From NCBI GenBank assembly GCA_947504875.1, contig CANNJI010000024.1, positions 1 through 32,037 of the forward strand: 32,037 bases of DNA. The letters run 5' to 3'. The notes under the pieces are model-generated. The model saw nothing but the letters and a program-made list of their open reading frames with translations, had not been told where the DNA came from and did not search any database. Positions within the stretch are counted from its first letter, which is position 1; the number at the start of each line of letters is the position of its first letter. Origin of the DNA: Legionellaceae bacterium (lineage in GTDB: Bacteria > Pseudomonadota > Gammaproteobacteria > Legionellales > Legionellaceae). The translations under genes and the position numbers were made by a program. Positions 16,521-22,747 of this stretch are shown piece after piece.

Positions 16521-16535
16521 AGAAAAATAATGTGA

Positions 16536-16709
16536 TTAAAAATCAGCGACAAGTTCCCATACAACATCTGGGCCTTGTGCACTATTACCGGTTGCAACAA
16601 AGGTTTGTCGAGAAGTCAGGTTTGCGCCACCCGAAACGTTATCGAGCGCTTCGTTAGGAATGGGAACTGCTAATTGATAAGCGAGGACTCTATTTTTACT
16701 TTTTTCCAT
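16536..16709 (-). CDS. Graspetide precursor peptide with double-glycine leader
   Basis: A 57-residue peptide starting MEKSKNRVLAYQLAVP. The leader ends ALDNVSGG (residues 21-28), the classical site of C39 peptidases. The 29-residue core begins ANLTSRQTFVATGNS and ends VVWELVADF. Thr32, Thr36 and Thr40 are spaced by four, as are Asp48, Glu52 and Asp56, giving a mirrored TxxxTxxxT ... DxxxExxxD pattern. The natural pairing is nested: T40-D48, T36-E52, T32-D56. The core has no lysine, so esters rather than amides are expected. GGAG lies eight bases before the ATG and a good promoter lies further up. The ligase, HEAT protein, adaptor and exporter follow on the same strand. Ring connectivity is my inference. 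The gene itself is very likely real. Confidence 0.85.
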   Translation of the reverse strand: MEKSKNRVLAYQLAVPIPNEALDNVSGGANLTSRQTFVATGNSAQGPDVVWELVADF

Positions 16710-16764
16710 AATTTAACTCCGTTTATGTTGATGATCATTTCATTCCGCGAAATGATTCGAAAAA

Positions 16765-16792
16765 ATAATAACAAATTTGTTACGAATTACAA
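16765..16792 (-). promoter_or_regulatory. Promoter of the RiPP operon with palindromic spacer
   Basis: On the minus strand, TTGTAA (16792-16787), 16 bases, then TATTAT (16770-16765). The start point would be near 16758, about 50 bases before the precursor ATG. The spacer contains the perfect 14 bp palindrome TAACAAATTTGTTA (16769-16782), overlapping the -10 hexamer, where a dimeric regulator could bind. Confidence 0.6.
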
Positions 16793-16816
16793 TGATTTTT
16801 TTAAAAAAAAACTCAT

Positions 16817-17278
16817 CTAAGTTGTAAGCTCTTGAATAAAAAGCCAGTCTTGAGCTGTGACAGGCAACACAGACAAGCGATTCCCCTTCTTTAAAAGCTG
16901 CATGCTTTCAAGTTGCGGATACTGCTTAAGTGACTCAAGTGAAATAATGTTTTTAAATTCTACAACAAATCGTACATCAACCATAAACCATCGTGGATTA
17001 TCTGGTGTGCTGCTCAAATCAGGATGGTCACTGTTTGGATCAAAAGCCGTAAAATCAGGATAAGCATTACTTGCAACTTCAGCTATACCAACAATTCCGG
17101 GTTGTTTACAATTTGAGTGATAAAAAAATATCTGATCTCCCACACGCATGTCATTGCGCATAAAATTACGCGCCTGATAATTACGCACACCATCCCAAGG
17201 CGAACGTTGCTCGGGTGAATTTTTTAAATCATCAATACTAAAACAAGAGGGTTCTGATTTCATTAGCCAATAATTCAT
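16817..17278 (-). CDS. EVE-domain protein
   Basis: Small protein (153 residues) consisting of one EVE domain, a PUA-like fold related to YTH domains and thought to bind modified bases in nucleic acid. Visible signatures are the start MNYWLMKSEP, SPWDGVRNYQARNFMR, GDQIFFYHSNCKQPGIVGIAEV, the DPRW-like NPRWFMVDV and a C-terminal LSVLPVTAQDW. ATG 17278 has GAGAAG nine bases upstream and gives the standard N-terminus. A start at 17293 is less likely. It lies just upstream of the RiPP operon on the same strand, but that operon has its own promoter, so a functional link is not implied. Confidence 0.9.
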   Translation of the reverse strand: MNYWLMKSEPSCFSIDDLKNSPEQRSPWDGVRNYQARNFMRNDMRVGDQIFFYHSNCKQPGIVGIAEVASNAYPDFTAFDPNSDHPDLSSTPDNPRWFMVDVRFVVEFKNIISLESLKQYPQLESMQLLKKGNRLSVLPVTAQDWLFIQELTT

Positions 17279-17337
17279 AATGCAACTTCTCATAGATCAT
17301 AGAACTATTCATATTATCAAGTAATCATCAAACAACC

Positions 17338-17364
17338 TATAGTGCCGGAGAGATGACTTAATGA
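17338..17364. repeat. Decayed arm of the MITE-like element
   Basis: Twenty-seven bases beginning TATAGTGCCGG and ending GACTTAATGA match one terminal arm of the element at 31309-31417 with a few changes. No partner arm is found nearby. The rest of 17294-17515 is AT-rich DNA in which I see no gene. Confidence 0.6.
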
Positions 17365-17515
17365 TATGATTTCTTACCCCACCGGGAATTGCAAAATCAT
17401 ACGTTGTAATTAACGCTATTTTCATTTAATGAACCACTATCTCATAGTTGTAGACTATTTTAAATTTCTCTTGTATTTAAATATATCAAGTTTTTCAATT
17501 AAATATAAGTTATCA

Positions 17516-17544
17516 TTGAAAAATGCGATGAATTTTGATATATC
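17516..17544 (+). promoter_or_regulatory. Probable dksA promoter
   Basis: TTGAAA (17516-17521), 17 bases, TATATC (17539-17544). The leader to the dksA start would be about 40 bases. Confidence 0.5.
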
Positions 17545-17589
17545 TAGGGTCTTAGACAACACAACTTAACCAACCAGAGCAAACACATC

Positions 17590-18021
17590 GTGAAACAAGA
17601 AAACGCTGATAACATGGGTATCTCGCCCTATCAAATCATTGATGGTGAAGACTATATGAACGAAAAACAACTCGGTCATATTGAAGCCATTCTTCTTGCA
17701 TGGAGACAATCTCTTATGGAAGAAGTTGATAGAACCGTAAACCATATGAAAGACGAAGCTGGAAATTTCCCAGATCCTGCTGACAGAGCAAGTCAAGAAG
17801 AAGAGTTTAGTATTAAACTAAGAGCACGCGATCGCGAACGAAAACTCATTAAAAAAATTGAAGATGCTCTTGAACGATTATCAGAAGACGACTTTGGTTA
17901 TTGTGAAGCGTGTGGCGTTGAAATTGGATTAAAACGGCTCGAAGCAAGGCCAACAGCAACACTTTGTATCGATTGCAAAACGTTGTCTGAAATAAAAGAA
18001 AAACAAAACCAAGGTAATTAG
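17590..18021 (+). CDS. dksA: RNA polymerase-binding transcription factor DksA
   Basis: Regulator that enters the RNA polymerase secondary channel and, with ppGpp, adjusts rRNA and amino-acid promoters. It has 143 residues. The coiled-coil tip motif reads [35 protein letters not shown], given here as a span, with the key acidic residues in DPAD. The zinc finger has CEAC and CIDC and ends EIKEKQNQG, nearly identical to E. coli DksA. In-frame starts are GTG 17590 or ATG 17614. GTG gives a length closer to the family, but no strong ribosome binding site is seen. It converges with waaA, with eight bases between the stop codons. Confidence 0.95.
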   Translation: MKQENADNMGISPYQIIDGEDYMNEKQLGHIEAILLAWRQSLMEEVDRTVNHMKDEAGNFPDPADRASQEEEFSIKLRARDRERKLIKKIEDALERLSEDDFGYCEACGVEIGLKRLEARPTATLCIDCKTLSEIKEKQNQGN

Positions 18022-18029
18022 CACCGCAA

Positions 18030-19307
18030 TCAGCACGCGTTTTCAGATAAAAAATTAGCGTGCTGAATGATTTTATTATACGTATTTAAAACAACACCTC
18101 TATTACGCTTCAATACCGCATACGCTTGTTCGACTTGTTCCTTTAATAAGATGGGCGTTGAATGCGATTGAATAAGCTCACGCATCAATTCATCCGTATC
18201 CTGAACTTGCTTCATAGCTGCAGCTGCCATAAGCACATCACACACGGCTTGACTATTTTGCATGAATGGACCACAAAAAACAGGCACGCCAAGCGCAATG
18301 GGTTCCAAAACATTATGCCCACCCACAGGAACAAAGCTACCACACACACAAGCATAATCACTCAATTTATAAAATGATAATAGCTCACCCAAAGAGTCAA
18401 TGATAAATACCTCTGTGGACTCACTCAGCATATCACGCTCACTTTTACGCACTGTTTTATATCCCATAGCAATACTCAATGCATAAACCTCTTTAAAGCG
18501 TTCAGGATGTCGCGGAGCAATGAGCAATAATACATTTGGAATAGCGTGTTTGAGTTGTAGGTATGATTTAAGGATAGCCTCCTCTTCACCAACATGCGTA
18601 CTGGCTATGATCACGACAGGACGAGTGGCACCCCATGCCAACTGAAGTGCTTGCACATGCGTTGGTTTGGGCTCTTTTATTTCAATATCAAATTTAATGT
18701 TACCTAACATGTTAACAACCTGTTGAGGGGCGCCCAATGCGACAAAGCGCTGCGCGTCAAGGTCGCTTTGAGCAAAAATGCCATTAAATTGACTTAATTG
18801 TGGTTTCAGAAACCACTTAATCCACTGATATTGCTTAAATGCGCGCTCGGAAATACGCGCATTGACAATGAATAAGTTAACCCCCGCGCATTTGGCTGCT
18901 GAAATCAGATTAGGCCACAATTCAGTTTCAATAATAATCCCAACGTTAGGTTGATACCGCTTAAAAAATCGACGTAACGCCCAGGGGTAATCATAAGGGA
19001 GATATTGATGCTGAACGCGCTGACCAAACTGTTTAGTCACTTGACCTGAACCTGTGGGAGTTATGGTCGTAACCAAAACACGTGATTTATTTTGAAGAAA
19101 AAGCTCAATTAAAGGGGTTGCTGCAACCACTTCTCCCAAAGATACGGCATGAATCCAAACATCTACGGCGTCTGAGGGTTGCTTATTTAAACAAAAACGT
19201 TCAGAGAGTCTATTGCCATAAGACGGAAGACGCCGCGCCTTCCAAAGCATACGAAGAAGAAGAAAAGGCAACAATAGATAAAGTAAAACAGTGTAAAAAA
19301 TACGCAT
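18030..19307 (-). CDS. waaA: 3-deoxy-D-manno-octulosonic acid (Kdo) transferase
   Basis: Membrane-anchored GT30 enzyme that adds Kdo to lipid IVA using CMP-Kdo, joining lipid A to the core. From ATG 19307 it has 425 residues, the usual length. It shows an N-terminal membrane anchor, WIHAVSLGEVVAATPL with the catalytic-base glutamate, TTITPTGSGQV, IIETELWPN, and in the C-terminal half IASTHVGEEEAIL and GGHNVLEPIALGVPVFCGP. The frame extends to a TTG at 19340, but the ATG fits the family better. Together with the possible lipid A aminosugar operon at 196-3383 it gives the window a second outer-membrane LPS function. The two loci are far apart. Confidence 0.95.
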   Translation of the reverse strand: MRIFYTVLLYLLLPFLLLRMLWKARRLPSYGNRLSERFCLNKQPSDAVDVWIHAVSLGEVVAATPLIELFLQNKSRVLVTTITPTGSGQVTKQFGQRVQHQYLPYDYPWALRRFFKRYQPNVGIIIETELWPNLISAAKCAGVNLFIVNARISERAFKQYQWIKWFLKPQLSQFNGIFAQSDLDAQRFVALGAPQQVVNMLGNIKFDIEIKEPKPTHVQALQLAWGATRPVVIIASTHVGEEEAILKSYLQLKHAIPNVLLLIAPRHPERFKEVYALSIAMGYKTVRKSERDMLSESTEVFIIDSLGELLSFYKLSDYACVCGSFVPVGGHNVLEPIALGVPVFCGPFMQNSQAVCDVLMAAAAMKQVQDTDELMRELIQSHSTPILLKEQVEQAYAVLKRNRGVVLNTYNKIIQHANFLSENAC

Positions 19308-19418
19308 AGATATCTGTATACATTCTTTTTCAGACCACAAGTGAGCTTATTCTGAACGAATTTACCTGGCCAGTCCATAACATTGTTTATAAAGCCTCCG
19401 TACATGACAAAAAAATCT

Positions 19419-19447
19419 GTCATGCCCGCGCAGGCGGGCAACCATCC
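19419..19447. repeat. REP-like short palindrome
   Basis: GTCATGCCCGCGCAGGCGGG followed by CAACCATCC. TGCCCGC/GCGGGCA is a 7 bp stem with loop GCAG. It is of the GTCATGCCCGC type common as intergenic repeats in proteobacteria. A frame across it gives the usual chance WLPACAGMT translation. It lies between waaA and the propeller gene. Confidence 0.65.
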
Positions 19448-19520
19448 ATCAAAATAATTTGATTTTGCCATGTTTAAGTAGGGATAATCATGGAAAGATA
19501 GGGTCTGTTGATTCAATAAA

Positions 19521-20687
19521 TCAGAATATCATCCCAACAGCCTGGCAAACACTCATATTCTTGTCGCAAAAAGCATCTAAAACAGAAGCTCCAACAGGGA
19601 CTTTAAGCCAAGTTTTTGACCACCGCGCACCCCCGTTTATACTCATATATGCCAAAGTTTCTGAATCTTCAACACCTGCCGGTGAACTGATTGCAAGACA
19701 CCGCAAGCCATCATCATCACAATTAAGCGTATGAAATGGCTCGTAAATATCACCTGCTGCATTATCAATCGCGCCTCTTTCTTTCCATGAATCACCACCA
19801 TTTGAAGTAACATAGGCTGAGACAGCAGTTTCAATAACATAATTTTTAAATTTTTCTTGATAACGTAATGCGATGCATTGAAGTCCTGAGCGATCACACC
19901 TGACATGTGAAAAATAGTCAATTTGTGCAGTATTATTTTCTTTTGTTAATGCGACAGGACCGCTCCAGGTATAGCCACCGTCTTGTGTTCTAAAGGTTAC
20001 TGGTTTTGCGACATAGCCTTGAGAAGTAAAATAGCTAGCCCCGCCTACCAACGTACAGATAAGCCCAGAGTCCGAACAATGGAGATCAGACATGGCATCA
20101 ACCTCCCAGTTATCAAGAGTTGTGGCACTTGGCAAATTATTAAGTTTCAACCAGGTATGACCTTTATCTTGTGTCGAATACACTTGACCCCAGCCGCCTA
20201 TGACAAGACATCGCTCGCCTGCTGCACTACATGCCATCGCTTCGGTCGACAGACTGGTGTAATTTTCGCGGGGCAATATGTGTTTGGTCCAATGATGGCC
20301 TGCGTCTTCTGTTGTAAACACTAACGATAATTGAAGCATCTGAGAGGTGCCCGTAATATGGCAAAGGGTTCCTGACGTATCACACTCAATATGCATCAAT
20401 GCATACCCAAACATCGCATCAAATGGCGGTTGCTCATGAAACAAGGTTTTATTTTTTTTCCATGTCAGGCCTGCATCTTCTGATTTATAAACAATATAAT
20501 TTCGTGTGACCTTATCTTCAACCATGCCTACAGCAAAACATTGTGTAGCTGTCTCGTCGCATGAAATCTCCATGAGGTTTTTAAAATGAGTTCTTATTTC
20601 GGGAGCTGTTTCAAGAGGCAGTGCAAAAGAAAACCATGGAACCAACATGAAACCAAGAACAAAACTATATTTGGAAAGCACAGACAC
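19521..20687 (-). CDS. Secreted Asp-box (BNR/sialidase-like) beta-propeller protein
   Basis: Exported protein of 388 residues with a signal peptide (cleavage likely after FSFA, residue 22). It contains six Asp-box turns: EDAGLTW, EDAGHHW, QDKGHTW, QDGGYTW, NGGDSW and NGGARW. That suggests a six-bladed propeller. Several blades also carry a Cys pair of the type ECDTSGTLC, CSAAGERC, CSDSGLIC, CDRSGLQC and CDDDGLRC, spaced seven to nine residues apart, so each strand turn is probably locked by a disulfide. Sialidase catalytic residues (FRIP, arginine triad) are not seen, so enzyme activity is doubtful. It could bind carbohydrate or protein outside the cell. It appears to stand alone. Confidence 0.75.
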   Translation of the reverse strand: MSVLSKYSFVLGFMLVPWFSFALPLETAPEIRTHFKNLMEISCDETATQCFAVGMVEDKVTRNYIVYKSEDAGLTWKKNKTLFHEQPPFDAMFGYALMHIECDTSGTLCHITGTSQMLQLSLVFTTEDAGHHWTKHILPRENYTSLSTEAMACSAAGERCLVIGGWGQVYSTQDKGHTWLKLNNLPSATTLDNWEVDAMSDLHCSDSGLICTLVGGASYFTSQGYVAKPVTFRTQDGGYTWSGPVALTKENNTAQIDYFSHVRCDRSGLQCIALRYQEKFKNYVIETAVSAYVTSNGGDSWKERGAIDNAAGDIYEPFHTLNCDDDGLRCLAISSPAGVEDSETLAYMSINGGARWSKTWLKVPVGASVLDAFCDKNMSVCQAVGMIF

Positions 20688-20737
20688 AAGTCACCTAAAT
20701 GATCTAAAAAAATCCATTTGAGCATAATTATAATCCA

Positions 20738-21997
20738 TTAGTCAACCTTGGGAGCATCAATTAACTTTTTATATGAATCTGCAGCATTACCATAATCTAA
20801 ACCCTCATCCACCGTCTGATATACTTTATGCTTCTTCCAAAAAGAAGTATGCGCTGCCAATGCGCGCTTAACTTCGTTCGAGGCACGCTCAGAAAGAACA
20901 GATCCACGGGATTCTAAAGGAGTATTAATAAGTGCTGTCTCTATAGCACAGGCCTTTCCACGCGATGAACTCCAAAAACTAACCTTAAGATCACCGATAA
21001 CACGTTTCACATCCTGTACCTCTTTAGATGACACTGAATTCAAAATACACGTTAATTTTGAGTCAAGCGCATCCATTTTAGCTTGAGAATCTATTGCATC
21101 ATGTATTTCACTTTTCATGCGCGGTACAAAATCAGATAGTAACAAGTCATGGTCTCCCGCAGAAAAAGTTGAAATTTTAATAACCATGCGCTCTAATTCT
21201 ATCGATTGCATTAAGGTCTTAAACTGAAGTTTGGCATTGTTCAATAATAAACTATGGTTTCCGTCTAGAAACGATACAATACATTGGTTTTCGCTTGTTC
21301 TAAAACTTAATAATGACTTTATTCGTTGAGAAACTTGATACCGTACTCTTTCTTGCAATAGATAGTCTCGAAAAGAGCGATTTCTGAGGGCAGCCGAAAT
21401 TACTTCTTTTTGGCGTTGAATAACAAATAATATAGCAGGATCTGTCCTCAAAATATCCGGCGCATAAGCTTTGAAAAAACAAAAAATAAATTCTTCTGTT
21501 AATAAACACAAGGTAAGTATCGTACGATTAACTTCTAATCTAAATTGAGGTGCATTTGAAAGCCCCTCATGAACATCAAGCCATTGATCTGCTTTAAGCG
21601 ACTCTAGAAAAGGCAATGTTTCGATATCTAACAAATTAATGTGATGCCCTTTCGCATCAAAACAGTTGCGCCCATCGAGTTTAATGACTTCTCTTTTTCG
21701 ATTAAGACCAATATACCGTTCATTCAAATTCATATCACATAAAAATAATCCTAACAGCAAGACCTCACCAAGGCCTGTAATAACCCCATTTGAAAAGAGA
21801 TTTTTACTATCACGCGGGAGCTCAACAAAATTATCGATACGCTCGGACAAAATATACGTATCACCTTCTTCCTGAATAATGCGTGTTTTAGGTTGTCTTT
21901 CAATGGCTAATCTATAAAACTCTTGCGCCATTTGATATTTTTTTGAATCAAAAATTGAAGCATGTTTTTTTACTATCCAAGAATCTCGGGAACGCAT
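20738..21997 (-). CDS. Unknown protein, faint kinase-like motif; possible effector
   Basis: I do not recognise this protein (419 residues, no signal peptide). Residues about 67-113 read SNGVITGLGEVLLLGLFLCD, then MNLNERYIGLN and VIKLDGRNCF. A D-x-N-x(n)-G-x-N loop followed by K-x-DG resembles the catalytic and metal-binding loops of atypical or lipid kinase-like effectors of Legionella, where one often sees D..GNIG..K.D. The usual glycine-rich N-terminal lobe is short or missing. The C-terminal 200 residues are helical and charged. The ATG lies 19 bp from a MITE-like element, so the true N-terminus may have been lost to the insertion. Assignment as an effector is only a guess. Confidence 0.5.
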   Translation of the reverse strand: MRSRDSWIVKKHASIFDSKKYQMAQEFYRLAIERQPKTRIIQEEGDTYILSERIDNFVELPRDSKNLFSNGVITGLGEVLLLGLFLCDMNLNERYIGLNRKREVIKLDGRNCFDAKGHHINLLDIETLPFLESLKADQWLDVHEGLSNAPQFRLEVNRTILTLCLLTEEFIFCFFKAYAPDILRTDPAILFVIQRQKEVISAALRNRSFRDYLLQERVRYQVSQRIKSLLSFRTSENQCIVSFLDGNHSLLLNNAKLQFKTLMQSIELERMVIKISTFSAGDHDLLLSDFVPRMKSEIHDAIDSQAKMDALDSKLTCILNSVSSKEVQDVKRVIGDLKVSFWSSSRGKACAIETALINTPLESRGSVLSERASNEVKRALAAHTSFWKKHKVYQTVDEGLDYGNAADSYKKLIDAPKVD

Positions 21998-22015
21998 TAT
22001 CGTACATCTCTTATG

Positions 22016-22139
22016 TATAGTACCGAGCAGTTGACCTGATGAACAGCTAAAAGCACAGCGAGTTTAGTGCGCTTAATCGGTCATCAAGTCATTTGACCGG
22101 CACGATAAGTGGTCATTAAGCCATGTGGCCGGCACGATA
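22016..22139. repeat. MITE-like palindromic element, diverged copy with an extra arm
   Basis: 22016-22107 matches the element at 31309-31417. The left arm (22016-22042) is diverged, the middle has GCACAGCGAG and GTGCGCTTAATCGGTCATCA, and the right arm (22081-22107) is almost intact. A second, more diverged right arm follows directly (22113-22139). It fills the gap between the unknown protein and the aldolase homologue. Confidence 0.8.
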
Positions 22140-22154
22140 TAGTTCGCTTTCTTA

Positions 22155-22727
22155 TCATAGTTCAAGTGAGACACTCAATTGCTCAATCACAGGATTCAAA
22201 ACGCTCACACCCGATACGGATGGAATATTAAGAAAACGCAGCGCATCCTGCCATTCTATCTCAGCGGGAAACAAATGCAGTAACGGTATCATTTTATTCA
22301 GTAAATTACAAAAAGCATACGTTGCAGGATAAGGCCGCACATGCTGACACCCCAAAGAAAATGCATGCATCGCTTCAGAAGGCGTCGCAACGCCTGGCAT
22401 ATAATTGATGGAATAAACCTCAGCTGTTTTAACAAGCTCAGGTAAAAATCCAGGGCTTGTAGCAAAGTGAGCACCCGCAAGATAGGCTTCTTCTAACTGT
22501 TGTGTATTCAGTATACCGCCAACGCCTACTTTAAGCCGAGGATAAGCGTGGATTACACTGGTTAGCAATGACGAGTTAATCCCATTGATTTCAACAACGT
22601 GAAAACCAGTTGCGATAAGCTGCTGCAGCTTATCATATAACATCTCATCAACATCAAGGGAGATGATGACGTCATTGGAATCAATTAAATGGTTTATTTT
22701 CATATCAACAATTGCCCGCCCATTCAT
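22155..22727 (-). CDS. KDPG/KHG aldolase family protein lacking the catalytic lysine
   Basis: Homologue (190 residues) of Eda, the class I aldolase that splits 2-keto-3-deoxy-6-phosphogluconate. Family landmarks are HVVEINGIN (Eda Glu45 region), KVGVGGILNTQQLEEAYLAGAHFATSPGF, YMPGVATPSEAMHAFSLG and VRPYPA. In Eda the last reads FKFFPA, and its lysine forms the Schiff base. Here that position is Arg131. The threonine of Eda's GAGTV is glycine, and the substrate-binding arginine after Glu45 is isoleucine. So it is probably not an active aldolase. The start may instead be ATG 22703. It is followed by enhC on the same strand side but shows no obvious link to it. Confidence 0.7.
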   Translation of the reverse strand: MNGRAIVDMKINHLIDSNDVIISLDVDEMLYDKLQQLIATGFHVVEINGINSSLLTSVIHAYPRLKVGVGGILNTQQLEEAYLAGAHFATSPGFLPELVKTAEVYSINYMPGVATPSEAMHAFSLGCQHVRPYPATYAFCNLLNKMIPLLHLFPAEIEWQDALRFLNIPSVSGVSVLNPVIEQLSVSLEL

Positions 22728-22747
22728 TTTTTTTCATGTTATAAAAC

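Noticed and set aside
16445-16657. Plus-strand frame of 70 codons over the precursor gene
   Set aside because: Antisense to the precursor and to the start of the ligase gene, with no ribosome binding site; the minus-strand peptide has a promoter, GGAG and a VSGG leader.
10998-17278. Genomic island bounded by a tRNA-Lys attachment repeat
   Set aside because: No second copy of the tRNA 3' end and no integrase could be found by eye, so no island boundary is claimed.
19187-19516. Frame containing WLPACAGMT
   Set aside because: This is the usual chance translation of a REP-like palindrome and overlaps waaA.
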